From assembly GCF_023100945.1 (NCBI RefSeq), contig NZ_CP064689.1:7360001-7424000 (forward strand): a DNA stretch of 64,000 nt, given 5' to 3'. Numbering within the stretch: the first letter of the stretch is position 1; each line of letters begins with the position of its first letter. Shown here piece by piece: positions 53,195-62,822 of this stretch. The stretch is from Bradyrhizobium sp. 200. GTDB lineage: Bacteria > Pseudomonadota > Alphaproteobacteria > Rhizobiales > Xanthobacteraceae. Position numbers and translations under genes: made by a program. The notes under the pieces were generated by a model. That model searched no databases. It was not told where the DNA came from and saw only the letters and a list, made by a program, of their open reading frames with translations.

Positions 53195-53939
53195 GATGCG
53201 CGCCCTCATTCTGGGCGGAACGGCCGACGCCAATCTGCTTGCAGAGAGCATCGCGCGCGCAGGACTCGACGCGATCTATTCCTACGGCGGGCGCACCCGT
53301 GCGCCCGCCAACCAGCCGCTGCCGACTCGTATCGGCGGCTTCGGCGGCGTGAGCGGTCTTGCCGAACACATTTGTCGGGAAGGCATCACGCATGTGGTTG
53401 ACGCAACGCATCCCTTCGCGGCCGAGATGAGCCGCAACGCGGTTGCGGCGTGCGTGGAAACCGGCACGCCGCTGATGGCTCTGGAACGCGCCCCCTGGGC
53501 CAGAACGCCCGGCGACAACTGGATCGAGGTGGCCAATATCGCCTCCGCTGTTGCGGCCTTGCCGGAAAGCCGCACCCGGGTGTTTCTTGCGATCGGCCGG
53601 CAGCATATCGCGCCCTTCGCCAGCAGGCCGCAGCACGCCTACACGCTGAGATTCGTCGACGCGCCCGAGGACGCCTTGCCATTCGATGCCGACGTCATCG
53701 TGTCGCGCGGCCCGTTCACGCTCAATGGTGAACTGGAGATGATGCGCGCGCGTCGCATCGAATGGATTGTCGCCCGCAATTCCGGCGGAGACGGCGCGCG
53801 CGCCAAGATTGACGCTGCGCGCGCGCTGGGTCTTCCCGTGATCATGCTGTCGCGACCAGCACTTCCGGACCGGTTGCGGGTGGAAAGCGTCGCCGAGGTC
53901 ATGCAATGGCTCGGTCATCGTACCTGCCTCGGTGCATAG
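53193..53939 (+). CDS. cobK: Precorrin-6A reductase
   Basis: NADPH-dependent reductase of 248 residues: [78 protein letters not shown] and FLAIGRQHIAPF. It is the only plus-strand gene inside the leftward cob block. Its ATG (53193 or 53196) overlaps the antiparallel cobL ATG, and its 3' end overlaps cobJ by 25 bases. A promoter must therefore lie inside cobL coding sequence, or it is read from far upstream. Confidence 0.94.
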   Translation: MMRALILGGTADANLLAESIARAGLDAIYSYGGRTRAPANQPLPTRIGGFGGVSGLAEHICREGITHVVDATHPFAAEMSRNAVAACVETGTPLMALERAPWARTPGDNWIEVANIASAVAALPESRTRVFLAIGRQHIAPFASRPQHAYTLRFVDAPEDALPFDADVIVSRGPFTLNGELEMMRARRIEWIVARNSGGDGARAKIDAARALGLPVIMLSRPALPDRLRVESVAEVMQWLGHRTCLGA

Positions 53940-54649
53940 ACCCAGCGGCCGATCCGGCGCGTCGTCGAATTGCTGACGATCACGAGCGTCCGCATGTCGG
54001 CCATTTCGGGCTTCGCCTCGCATAGCCTGAGCGCCTCAATCCGCTCATCGGGTGTGCTGACCGCCCGCGCAAAGATGACAATGCGCTCGCCGCACCCCGC
54101 CTCGCTCAGGACGTCCAGCGCGTGTCCAAAGCCCTCGGGCCGGTTCGCCGAGCGCGGATTGTACATCGCGATCGCGAAATCAGCTTCGGCGGCGAGCCGC
54201 AGGCGCTTCTCGATCACCGGCCACGGCTTCAGATTGTCGGAGAGATTGATCACGCAAAAATCATGTCCGAGCGGTGCGCCGGCGCGCGCGGCGGCTGCCA
54301 ACATCGCCGTCACGCCAGGTAACACGCGGATGGGAAGCCCCTGCCATTGCGGCCGGTCCTCAAGCGCCTCGAACACGGTAGAGGCCATCGCAAAGACGCC
54401 GGGATCGCCGGAGGACACCACGACAACCTGATGGCCTTCTGATGCGAGCCGCAAGGCTTCGTTCGCGCGCTGCAACTCGACGCGGTTGTCGGAGGGGTGC
54501 AACGTGAGGCCTTCGCGCGGAGCCACGCGCGCAACATAGGGCGCATAGCCCACGATGTCGGTCGCGGCCGCGAGTGCGGCGGAGACTTCCGGCGTGACCA
54601 GTGCGTCGTCGCCCGGCCCAAGTCCCGCGATGGTCAGCGTGCCCGTCAT
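53915..54649 (-). CDS. cobJ: Precorrin-3B C17-methyltransferase
   Basis: 244 residues: LTIAGLGPGDDALVTPEVSAALAAATDIVGYAPYV, VVVVSSGDPGVFAMASTVFEAL, IRVLPGVTAMLAAAARAGAPLGHDFCVINLSDNLKPWPVIEKRL and FAIAMYNPRSANRP. These are CobJ motifs for the ring-contraction methyltransferase. Convergent 25-base overlap with cobK; four-base overlap with cobI upstream. Confidence 0.94.
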   Translation of the reverse strand: MTGTLTIAGLGPGDDALVTPEVSAALAAATDIVGYAPYVARVAPREGLTLHPSDNRVELQRANEALRLASEGHQVVVVSSGDPGVFAMASTVFEALEDRPQWQGLPIRVLPGVTAMLAAAARAGAPLGHDFCVINLSDNLKPWPVIEKRLRLAAEADFAIAMYNPRSANRPEGFGHALDVLSEAGCGERIVIFARAVSTPDERIEALRLCEAKPEMADMRTLVIVSNSTTRRIGRWVYAPRQVR

Positions 54650-55377
54650 TCGACCGACACCAGGCGTCGCCCCTGCCCGTGGACTAGCACGATCGCGAAA
54701 TAAGGACAGTCGGCTTCCTCGATATCGATCAGCCGAGCGACACGCTCACTCGGCATGGTCCCGCGCTCGACCAGCCACGCGTCAGCCAGTCGGCCGGCGG
54801 ACACAAGCGCGCGGCGCACTTTTGTCAGATTGCGGCCGGTCTTCATGATGACGAGCGCGTCGGAATTGCGCATCCGACGCTCCAGCTCGTCCTCCGCGAG
54901 CGTGCCCATCAAAACCGTCGTCACGTCGTCGCCGAGCGCGATCGGCCGGCCGACAGAGTTCCAGCAGCCGGCCATTCCGGGGATGCCTGCGATCACCTCG
55001 ATCCCGACCCGCCCGTGCAAGCGCGCGTGCAGGTGCATGAAGGAACCGTAGAAGTAGGGATCGCCCTCACAGAGCACGACGACGTCGACCGCCCGCACAA
55101 GCCGCGTCAGGCGCTCCGCCCATTCGTCATAGAATCCGGTGAGCAGACGGACATACTCCGGACTGTCGAAGGCGATCTCGGTCGTGACGGGATATTCCAT
55201 TGGATATTCCGAGACGTCCGCCGCCAGCATCCCCTCGACGATCCGCCGCGCCTGGCCGGGACGTCCCTTCTTGCGGAAATAGGCGACGTGCTTCGCCGCG
55301 CGCACCTCACGGTCAGCACGCACGCTCATCAAATCCGGATCGCCTGGCCCGAGGCCGCAGCAGATGATACGCCCCAT
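54646..55377 (-). CDS. cobI: Precorrin-2 C20-methyltransferase
   Basis: 243 residues: GRIICCGLGPGDPDLMSVRADREVRAAKHVAYFRKKGRPGQARRI, VVLCEGDPYFYGSFMHLHARL and EVIAGIPGMAGCWNSVGRPIALGDDVTTVLMGTL. Typical CobI length and motifs. Two bases separate it from cobH. Confidence 0.94.
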   Translation of the reverse strand: MGRIICCGLGPGDPDLMSVRADREVRAAKHVAYFRKKGRPGQARRIVEGMLAADVSEYPMEYPVTTEIAFDSPEYVRLLTGFYDEWAERLTRLVRAVDVVVLCEGDPYFYGSFMHLHARLHGRVGIEVIAGIPGMAGCWNSVGRPIALGDDVTTVLMGTLAEDELERRMRNSDALVIMKTGRNLTKVRRALVSAGRLADAWLVERGTMPSERVARLIDIEEADCPYFAIVLVHGQGRRLVSVE

Positions 55378-55379
55378 CC

Positions 55380-56015
55380 CTATTCGCTCCGGCTTGCCAG
55401 CGCATTCACGGCGGCAACGGTGATTGCGGAGCCGCCAAGGCGCCCCTCGACCGTCAGCGCCGGCGCGGGTGAATCGGCCATCAATGCGGCCTTGGATTCA
55501 GCCGCGCCGACGAAACCGACGGGGCAGCCAATGATCGCCGCCGGCCTTGGGCAATCACAGTCCTCCAGCATGTTGAGCAGATGAAACAGCGCGGACGGTG
55601 CATTACCGATCGCGACAATGGCGCCCTCAAGATGCGGCCGCCACAGCTCGAGCGCGGCCGCCGAGCGCGTATTGCGCATGGACTGCGCGAGCGCGGGAAC
55701 GGCGGGGTCGCTGAGCGTGCAGATGACGGCGTTGCCGGCCGGCAGGCGCGCGCGCGTGATTCCCTCCGAGACCATGCGCGCGTCGCAGAGAATGGGCGCG
55801 CCCTTCTGCAGCGCGGCGCGCGCGATCGCCGCCATGCCGGGTGTGAAGCGGATATGGGCCTCGAGACCCACCATGCCCGCAGCATGAATCATGCGCACGA
55901 CCACCGGTTCCTCGTCAGGCGCGAACCGGCCGAGGTCGGCCTCGGTCCGGATGGTGGCAAAGGATTGCCGGTAGATCGCCGCGCCATCGGTTTCGTAGAT
56001 GTGCTGCATCAGCAT
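55380..56015 (-). CDS. cobH: Precorrin-8X methylmutase
   Basis: Moves the C-11 methyl to C-12, giving hydrogenobyrinic acid. 211 residues: AAIYRQSFATIRTEADLGRF, the catalytic histidine in VVVRMIHAAGMVGLEAHIRFTPG, CDARMVSEGITRARLPAGNAV and AIIGCPVGFVGAAESKAAL. Overlaps cobG by seven bases. Confidence 0.95.
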   Translation of the reverse strand: MLMQHIYETDGAAIYRQSFATIRTEADLGRFAPDEEPVVVRMIHAAGMVGLEAHIRFTPGMAAIARAALQKGAPILCDARMVSEGITRARLPAGNAVICTLSDPAVPALAQSMRNTRSAAALELWRPHLEGAIVAIGNAPSALFHLLNMLEDCDCPRPAAIIGCPVGFVGAAESKAALMADSPAPALTVEGRLGGSAITVAAVNALASRSE

Positions 56016-57172
56016 GCTCCCACCAGGATGGAGGGATGCTTGACGAGGCTTGCGCCGCTCAGGCCGCGCCTGACAGGCCTATCCCGTGTCGAACCGTCAC
56101 GAACGAGATCAAACCCGTCACCGGTCCCAACCAATGTGATCGACGCAGGGCCGGAATGGGCGCAGCCCTTGGCGCAGCCGGATACGTGAAGCCGCGCGCC
56201 AGCCGCAACGTGCGGCGCGAGCGCAGCCGCCAGCCCACGTGTATCGGCGTGCGCCTCACGGCAGCGCGGCGCGCCGCTGCACGCAATCACACGGAGCGCG
56301 GGATCGTCGGCCCGTGTGATGAGATCCGGCGTTCGGGGCAGCTCATGTAGGCCCTCCGCCAGCATCATGCGCCACGGCGTCGTGCGCAGTGCCGGCGCGC
56401 AACCGGCGAGATGGCGGAGCGCCGAATGGGATAGTTGCCCGAACGCCGCGCCGATCAACGCGCCATGCGGATCGAGGCCCGGAGCCGGTGCAGCCATGCC
56501 GTGTGCAGGCTCGGCATCCCCCCGCAACCCTTCGGGCAGCCGCGCGCCGGCGCGGACATGGGCCGCCATGCGCCCTCGCCCGTCTCTGGCTCCGCCTGAT
56601 GCCAGGAACCATTCGGCGAGCGAGAGTGCGACGCTCACCGCTTCGCTTCGTGCAACAGAGCGGCCTAACTCGGCTCCATCGGCGCGCACGATCAGTGTGC
56701 CCGAAGGATCGCGCTCGAAGCGCACGTCCGCCGACGCCGCGGCGAACATGCGCTCCTTCCCGTCATCGACTGCAAAGCCAAACTTGGTCGGAAGATCGAG
56801 AGAGCTATGGACCAGCGCATGCTCAAGTTCGGTAGCAAGCGAACACGTGTCATCGCCAGCGCTCCAGAACGGCGTGACCAGAATGTTGCGCCGTCTCTCG
56901 GTCTCCGCATCGGGGTCGACCAATCCAAACTGCGCGAGCCCGTCGAGCAGAGCCGGATGTCCTTCATCACTGACGCCACGGATCTGAAGATTGGCGCGGC
57001 TGGTGAGGTCGATCAAACCATTGCCGTAACGTTCGGCGAGGTCCGCTATTCCTGCCGCCTGCCTCGCATCAAGCCGCCCTCCATACGGACGAACGCGCAC
57101 GACCAGCCCGTCGCCTGACAGCATCGGCCGCAGCGCGCCCGGGCACCAGCCCTTGATCGCGATCGCGCTCAT
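56009..57172 (-). CDS. cobG: Precorrin-3B synthase (Fe-S mono-oxygenase)
   Basis: 387-residue sulfite/nitrite-reductase-like enzyme that uses oxygen to prepare ring contraction, the hallmark of aerobic cobalamin synthesis. DLTSRANLQIRGVSDEGHPALLDGL is in the first half, and the Fe-S cysteines lie in CSGAPRCREAHADTRGLA and SGCAKGCAHSGPASITLVG. The ATG at 57172 (MSAIAIKGWCPGALRPM) is chosen; the 16 codons above are cobN sequence. Overlaps cobN by four bases. Confidence 0.94.
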   Translation of the reverse strand: MSAIAIKGWCPGALRPMLSGDGLVVRVRPYGGRLDARQAAGIADLAERYGNGLIDLTSRANLQIRGVSDEGHPALLDGLAQFGLVDPDAETERRRNILVTPFWSAGDDTCSLATELEHALVHSSLDLPTKFGFAVDDGKERMFAAASADVRFERDPSGTLIVRADGAELGRSVARSEAVSVALSLAEWFLASGGARDGRGRMAAHVRAGARLPEGLRGDAEPAHGMAAPAPGLDPHGALIGAAFGQLSHSALRHLAGCAPALRTTPWRMMLAEGLHELPRTPDLITRADDPALRVIACSGAPRCREAHADTRGLAAALAPHVAAGARLHVSGCAKGCAHSGPASITLVGTGDGFDLVRDGSTRDRPVRRGLSGASLVKHPSILVGAC

Positions 57173-60100
57173 GAGGCCTCTCGCAGCGCCGCCGCAATCG
57201 AATTGCGGCGCGTCTTCCACAGCGAGGCCTCATGCAATCGGGTAAAGCAGGTTTCCATTGCAGCGAGCGCCGCGGGATTTTCGTAGGCCATGAAGCCGCG
57301 GACGTCGTCATTGCCGAGCGTTGCGTCGTAGTAGAGATCGAACAGATGCGCCGGCACGGCATCCGCAAGATGAGCGAAGGCGGCCATCTGCTCCAGCGTC
57401 GCGGCGATTTCCGCCGCGCCGCGAAAGCCGTGCCGCTTCATCCCGGCGATCCACTCAGGATTTGCAGCACGCGTGCGGACCACGCGTGAAATTTCCTCCG
57501 TCAGCTCGCGGGCGCGTGGTTGATCGGGCCGCGTGGTGTCGAGGTGATAGAGCGAGGGGATGCTCGTGCCCAATCGCGCCGCTGCGGCCGCGACACCCGC
57601 CTCATGGGCGGCATAGTCCGCGGCGAGCAGCAGGTCTGTCTCAGGCAGGTCCTGAGTATGGACGAAGGCGTCGGCGGCAGCGAGCTTCGCCTCGATGCCT
57701 GCGCGGTCGGGCTTCATCGCACCATCGGACGAAAACGCCCAGGACGATGCCGACAACCACGCCTCGCCGACTGCCTCCCGCGATTGCGGCGTGAAGACAT
57801 CGGGTAGCGACGCCAAGCCGACGCCATATTGTCCGGGACGCGGCCCGAACACGCGCGATGCGCGATGACAATAGGGATTTTCCTCGCCTTCGCCTTCGCG
57901 CTCGGCGAGCGCTTCGGCTGCTGCCTCGAACAATTGAGCGAGACCGGAGAACACGTCGCGAAACAGCCCGGACACGCGAAGCGTGACGTCGATGCGCGGC
58001 CTGCCAAGCTCGGCCAGCGCAATGATGTCGTAACCGGTCACCCGGCCCGATCCGTGATCCCAGCGCGGCGCGATGCCGGCAAGATGCAGGGCCATCGCAA
58101 AATCCTCGCCAGCCGTGCGCATGGTCGATGAGCCCCAGAGATCGACGACGAGCCCCCTCGGCCAGTCACCGTGATCCTGAAGGTGACGGCGCAGCAATTC
58201 CTCCGCGAACTTGATACCTTGCGCATGCGCCGCCGGCGTTGGCACGGCGCGGGGATCGACGGCAAACAGGTTGCGTCCCGTGGGCAATACGTCCTGACGC
58301 CCGCGATAGGGCGAGCCCGCCGGCCCCGGCGCAACGCGCCGGCCGGCGAGCGCATCAAGCAGCGCGCTCTTCTCCGCCTCGCCGCAAGCGCCGCGGCCGA
58401 AGACATGCAGGCCGTCGCCGAACTGGCTTTCCTTGAGATCGCAGACGAAGCGATCGATCCGCGGAATAGCCTCGGCCGGCGCGGCCGATGCGGCAAGGCC
58501 CAGATCGCCTTCAAGCCCTGCGGCCCGGGCCTCATCGCGGATTGCCGCAATCAGGCGCTGGCGGCGCGCGGGATCGAGGCCGTCGGCCGTCGAATATTCG
58601 TCGAGCAGTCGCTCGAGCCGGCGTAGGCCCTCGGGCACCACGGCCTTCGCCAACGGCGGCGGCAGATGCCCGATGGTGACGGCGCCGATCCGCCGCTTGG
58701 CCTGCGCCGCTTCGCCGGGATCGTTGACGATGAAAGGATAGATCACGGGCCGGTCGCCAATCAGCGCTTCCGGCCAGCAGGAGGACGACAGCGCAACGGA
58801 CTTACCGGGCAGCCATTCGAGCGTGCCATGCGCGCCCATGTGGATGACAGCGTCGATCGCCTCGCGCCGGAGCCACAGATAGAAGGCAACATAGGCGTGG
58901 CGCGGCGTGCGTGTGAGATCGTGATAGTCCACATCACGATGCCCAACCTCACCTCGTTCCGGCTGGACTGCGATGATGGCCTTACCGCATCGAATAGCAG
59001 AGAAATGAAGTTCGCCGGATTTGCAATTCGGATCATCTTCCGGCGCGCCCCAGGCGCGCGCGAGGTCATCCTGCAACTGGCGTGGAAGACGGGATAGCTC
59101 CACGCGATATTCGGCGACGCTCCACGTCAGTTGCTCCCGCATCAGAACATCGCCAAGCGACGTGGCCATCCCGACATCAAAACCAGCTCGACCAAGATCG
59201 GACAGCAACGCTTCGATCGAGGCGAGCGCGTCTAGCCCAAGCGCATGCGCGATCTGGTGCGGACGGCCCGGATAATTCGAGAGCACGATTGCCAGCCGCT
59301 TCTCGCCGGCCGGCTTGTCAGCAAGTTGTCGCCAGGCCGCGACCCGCGCGGCAACAGCGCCCACGCGCTCGTCGTCGGCTCTATGCGCAAGATGGGCGAA
59401 TTGCAGATAGGGATCGCGCTCGCTCGCCGACTTGAAACTCACCACGCCCGCGAACAGCCGGCCGTCAACCTCGGGCAATACCACATGCATTGCGAGGTCT
59501 CCCGGCGAGAGACCGCGTAGCGACTCCGCCCAGTCGTCGCGCCGCGCCGTGGACAGCGCGATCTGAAACACGGGGCACGACGCAGCATCGAACGGCGTCG
59601 CGCCGTCCTCGCCGACCGCAGAAAACGCAGTCGCATTGACGATGGCGGCCGGCGCGTGCTGCGCGAAATGCGCACGCAGCCAGTCCGCAACTCCCGGCGC
59701 CTTCAGCGAGGTGACGAACACGCCGAAGGCATCAAAGCTCTTCCGCAACGCTACGATCAGAGCGTCGACCGGATCCGTGTCGGCCGCCGTAAGATAGGAC
59801 CGATAGAACGTAACCAGCGCGCTGGGCCGCCCATCGGAGGTCGGCGCAGCCACGACACCACGCGCGGGGTCATAGAACCCGATCTCGGGAATATCGATCG
59901 CCCCGACAACAGGTCCCGCATAGAGTCCGGATGCGAGCGCGAGCTGCGCGATCGCAGCCTGCGCCGCAACCGGCCCCCCCTTGTCGCAGAGCACCTTGAG
60001 CCGCCGGAGCGTCGAAACCGGCAATGTGGAGAACGCGTCCAGTCGCAGATCGTCACGACCGTCCGCCGGCAGCACGGCCAGCGCGATGCCGCGATCCCTG

Positions 60101-60411
60101 GCGAGCTGATGCAGCACCGTGAGCCCATACGACCAGTAGGACTCGCCGCCGATCAGGCGCACGAGGATGCCGCGTGCTTGCGACAGCGTTCGCTCGACAT
60201 AGGTGTCGACCGACAGCGGATGACGCAGCTCGGCAAGACTGGCGAGCCTCAGCGACGGCAGGCTGGCCCGCCCTCGCCGCCAGCCCGACGCGAAGGCGGC
60301 AAGATCGCTGTCCGAAAACGAAAGCACCACGAGATCGGCCGGATCCTGGCCGATGTCCCGTGGCGTCGCGGTCTCCTCCAGCCCGCGGCTCTCGCGGAAG
60401 ACGACGTGCAT
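57169..60411 (-). CDS. cobN: Cobaltochelatase subunit CobN
   Basis: The large subunit of the ATP-dependent aerobic cobaltochelatase that inserts Co(II) into hydrogenobyrinic acid a,c-diamide. 1080 residues with CobN/magnesium-chelatase motifs: VLSNYPGRPHQIAHALGLD, VIHMGAHGTLEWLPGKSVALSSSCWPEALIGDRPVIYPFIVNDPGEAAQAKRR and VDLWGSSTMRTAGEDFAMALHLAGIAPRWD. Shorter than the 1275-residue Pseudomonas protein. The partners CobS and CobT (the chelatase T) are not in this window. Confidence 0.95.
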   Translation of the reverse strand: MHVVFRESRGLEETATPRDIGQDPADLVVLSFSDSDLAAFASGWRRGRASLPSLRLASLAELRHPLSVDTYVERTLSQARGILVRLIGGESYWSYGLTVLHQLARDRGIALAVLPADGRDDLRLDAFSTLPVSTLRRLKVLCDKGGPVAAQAAIAQLALASGLYAGPVVGAIDIPEIGFYDPARGVVAAPTSDGRPSALVTFYRSYLTAADTDPVDALIVALRKSFDAFGVFVTSLKAPGVADWLRAHFAQHAPAAIVNATAFSAVGEDGATPFDAASCPVFQIALSTARRDDWAESLRGLSPGDLAMHVVLPEVDGRLFAGVVSFKSASERDPYLQFAHLAHRADDERVGAVAARVAAWRQLADKPAGEKRLAIVLSNYPGRPHQIAHALGLDALASIEALLSDLGRAGFDVGMATSLGDVLMREQLTWSVAEYRVELSRLPRQLQDDLARAWGAPEDDPNCKSGELHFSAIRCGKAIIAVQPERGEVGHRDVDYHDLTRTPRHAYVAFYLWLRREAIDAVIHMGAHGTLEWLPGKSVALSSSCWPEALIGDRPVIYPFIVNDPGEAAQAKRRIGAVTIGHLPPPLAKAVVPEGLRRLERLLDEYSTADGLDPARRQRLIAAIRDEARAAGLEGDLGLAASAAPAEAIPRIDRFVCDLKESQFGDGLHVFGRGACGEAEKSALLDALAGRRVAPGPAGSPYRGRQDVLPTGRNLFAVDPRAVPTPAAHAQGIKFAEELLRRHLQDHGDWPRGLVVDLWGSSTMRTAGEDFAMALHLAGIAPRWDHGSGRVTGYDIIALAELGRPRIDVTLRVSGLFRDVFSGLAQLFEAAAEALAEREGEGEENPYCHRASRVFGPRPGQYGVGLASLPDVFTPQSREAVGEAWLSASSWAFSSDGAMKPDRAGIEAKLAAADAFVHTQDLPETDLLLAADYAAHEAGVAAAAARLGTSIPSLYHLDTTRPDQPRARELTEEISRVVRTRAANPEWIAGMKRHGFRGAAEIAATLEQMAAFAHLADAVPAHLFDLYYDATLGNDDVRGFMAYENPAALAAMETCFTRLHEASLWKTRRNSIAAALREAS

Positions 60412-61439
60412 CAGATGCCAAGTCCTGTCCTGATCGCGGCCTCATCGATATCGCCGTGCTCACCGATCACGACCAGCTTTGACTGTCGTGGCTTAGCGCC
60501 CCAGGGCCTGTCGAACTGATGCCGCACGCGCTCGCCGACCGATTGCAGCAAGAGCCGCATCGGCTTGCCTTCAACGGCGACATAGCCCTTGGCGCGCAGC
60601 ACATTCTGCTCGCGCGCCAACCGCTGGATCGATGCGATGAGCGCATCGACATCGGTGACTTCCGGAAGCTCGATGACGACAGAGGTAAAGTCATTGTGCT
60701 CGTGCTCGCCGTCATGATGCGACGGGCGCGCGGCGAGATCATCTTCCGCCGCCGCTTCAAGACCCAGGATCACGCGCGCATCGACCGCGCCGTCCACGAC
60801 GGGCAGCATCGGCACGCGGCGTGGCATCTCGGCTTCGATCGCAGCCCGCGCTGCTTCAAGCCCTACCGATCCGGCAAGGTCCGCCTTGGTCAACAGCACG
60901 ATGTCGGCGCAGGCGATCTGGTCCTCGAACACTTCTGACAGCGGCGTCTCGTGATCGAGATTGTCGTCGGCCGCACGCTGCGCTTCCACCGCATCCGGAT
61001 CCGGCGCGAAGCGACCGGCCGCGACGGCCTCCGCATCGGCCAGCGCGATCACGCCGTCAACCGTGATCCGGGAACGAATCTCCGGCCAGTCGAATGCCTT
61101 GAGCAAGGGCTTCGGCAGGGCCAATCCAGATGTCTCGATCAGGATATGGTCGGGCTTCACGTTGCGTGCGAGCAATTGCTCCATGGCCGGAATGAAATCG
61201 TCGGCCACGGTGCAGCAGATGCAGCCATTGGCAAGCTCGACGATGTTTTCGGCCGGACAATTGGCATCGGCGCAAGATTTCAGGATGTCCCCATCCACGC
61301 CTTCGCTGCCAAACTCGTTGACGAGCACGGCAAGCTTCTTTCCATTGGCATTGGTGATCAAATGCTGGATCAGCGTCGTCTTGCCCGATCCAAGAAAGCC
61401 GGTGACGACCGTGACGGGGACTTTTGCGAGCGAGTTCAT
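60411..61439 (-). CDS. cobW: GTPase CobW (COG0523 metallochaperone)
   Basis: 342-residue G3E GTPase thought to load cobalt for CobN. Walker A is VTGFLGSGKTTLIQHL, the metal motif GCICCTVADDF carries the CxCC, and a His-rich stretch SHHDGEHEHND sits before the C-terminal domain. The ATG at 61439 gives the family start; the longer frame lies within the upstream gene. The stop shares a base with the cobN start. Confidence 0.94.
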   Translation of the reverse strand: MNSLAKVPVTVVTGFLGSGKTTLIQHLITNANGKKLAVLVNEFGSEGVDGDILKSCADANCPAENIVELANGCICCTVADDFIPAMEQLLARNVKPDHILIETSGLALPKPLLKAFDWPEIRSRITVDGVIALADAEAVAAGRFAPDPDAVEAQRAADDNLDHETPLSEVFEDQIACADIVLLTKADLAGSVGLEAARAAIEAEMPRRVPMLPVVDGAVDARVILGLEAAAEDDLAARPSHHDGEHEHNDFTSVVIELPEVTDVDALIASIQRLAREQNVLRAKGYVAVEGKPMRLLLQSVGERVRHQFDRPWGAKPRQSKLVVIGEHGDIDEAAIRTGLGI

Positions 61440-61810
61440 TCGGCGGCCTCCGGCACGACGGCAATAGGTGGAATGCGGGCGAGCGATTGCTTGCGAAAGA
61501 TCTCCGGACGGCTGCGCCACGGCACGATGCCGTCGGACGCAGCCGCATAGGCTGACGCGCCGGCGATCACATCGCGCGCATTGGTTTCCGACAGACGGCC
61601 GTAGACATAGCACCACCGTCCCGGCGCGCTGAGCGCGACCGAGCAGCCCTGACTGCACGCGGACAGGCATTCGACCGGAACCACACCGACGCCATCAGGC
61701 ACACCGGCCTCGAGAATGGCGGCATGCAGGCGCTTGCCGGGCGTGGTCTCGCCCTCGCCGAGCGTCTGGCCGGCACGGCAGGTGATGCAGACGTGAAGTG
61801 TGACAGTCAT
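61436..61810 (-). CDS. DUF1636 family protein (2Fe-2S thioredoxin-like)
   Basis: A 124-residue protein, MTVTLHVCITCRAGQTLGEGETTPGKRLHAAILEAG, with a second cysteine group VVPVECLSACSQGCSVALSAPGRWCYVYG. The CxxC plus CxxxCxxxC arrangement suggests an Fe-S or metal-binding thioredoxin-like fold, as in DUF1636. It overlaps cobW by four bases and is the first gene behind the riboswitch, pointing to a role in cobalt handling with CobW. Function not established. Confidence 0.85.
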   Translation of the reverse strand: MTVTLHVCITCRAGQTLGEGETTPGKRLHAAILEAGVPDGVGVVPVECLSACSQGCSVALSAPGRWCYVYGRLSETNARDVIAGASAYAAASDGIVPWRSRPEIFRKQSLARIPPIAVVPEAAE

Positions 61811-61914
61811 CGCCCCTTCCAGGATAAACAGCGGGAGCGATGAGGTGCGCGAATCCATCCGAAGGAAGGCTCGCTTCCCCGTCGCGGAACACCCCGTCCG
61901 CCGGTTCTCTAACG

Positions 61915-62105
61915 TTGCGCTGGCAGGTCTCCCGGCTTGCGGAGCAGGATTTTGTCCTTCGATGCCCGCCTTCCCGACCCCGTTGGGGCAGTGGCTTCGG
62001 GCATCTCTCCGGTCACGGTCGCGGGGGCGGCTGCTTTTCGAACCCAAACCTCTCGATTTGAGCCCTATCGCATTCCCTCTTCGCCTGTCGTAGGACAGGA
62101 ACCAA
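61915..62105 (-). ncRNA. Cobalamin riboswitch upstream of DUF1636-cobW-cobN
   Basis: On the minus strand: GAAGAGGGAATGCGATAGGG, then GCCGCCCCCGCGACCGTGACC, the B12 box AAGCCACTGCCCC, GGGAAGGCGGGC, and CCGCAAGCCGGGAGACCTGCC at the end. All conserved blocks of an AdoCbl riboswitch are in order. It ends about 100 bases before the DUF1636 start and should shut down the long leftward cob operon when cobalamin is plentiful. It is divergent from cobO. Confidence 0.93.
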
Positions 62106-62161
62106 CGCAGGCCCACCATTTGCCCAAGCCTGCGACTTGTCAAGCCGAAGGACCACGTCAG

Positions 62162-62818
62162 ATGATGTCTGAACAGGATGCCGCCGAGGACGAGGACGTC
62201 GTCGCCTCCGAGGCGTCAGTCGACACCCGCCATGCGGTGAAAATGGCGAAGAAAAAGGTCGCGCGCGACAAGATCATGGCGACCAAGAGCGGCGAAAAGG
62301 GACTGATCATCGTCCACACCGGTGCGGGAAAGGGAAAATCGTCCTCCGCCTTCGGCATGATCGTCCGCTGTGTCGCGCATGGCTTTCCCTGTGCGGTCGT
62401 GCAGTTCATCAAGGGCGCCTGGGATACCGGCGAGCGACGCCTGCTCACCGGGCATTTCGGCGATCTCTGCCAGTTCCATGCGATGGGAGAAGGCTTTACC
62501 TGGGAAACCCAGGACCGCGCCCGCGATATCGCCGCCGCAAAGGCAGGCTGGGACAAGGCGAAGCAACTGATCCTGGATTCCCGCTTGCGCATGGTCGTGC
62601 TCGACGAGATCAACATCGCGCTTCGATATGACTACCTGGACATAGCTGAGGTCGTCGACTTCCTGAAGACCTCGAAGCCGCCGATGACGCATGTCGTTCT
62701 CACCGGACGCAATGCCAAGGAGGAGTTGATCGAGATCGCCGATCTCGTCACCGAGATGACGCTGGTGAAACATCCGTTCCGTTCTGGCGTCAAGGCCCAG
62801 CCGGGCGTCGAGTTCTAA
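62162..62818 (+). CDS. cobO: Cob(I)yrinic acid a,c-diamide adenosyltransferase
   Basis: Transfers the adenosyl group from ATP to cob(I)yrinate diamide (CobA/BtuR type). 218 residues: [23 protein letters not shown]-loop, [33 protein letters not shown] and [23 protein letters not shown]. The ATG at 62162 or 62165; the frame above crosses the riboswitch region. Four bases separate it from cobQ. Confidence 0.94.
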   Translation: MMSEQDAAEDEDVVASEASVDTRHAVKMAKKKVARDKIMATKSGEKGLIIVHTGAGKGKSSSAFGMIVRCVAHGFPCAVVQFIKGAWDTGERRLLTGHFGDLCQFHAMGEGFTWETQDRARDIAAAKAGWDKAKQLILDSRLRMVVLDEINIALRYDYLDIAEVVDFLKTSKPPMTHVVLTGRNAKEELIEIADLVTEMTLVKHPFRSGVKAQPGVEF

Positions 62819-62822
62819 TTCG

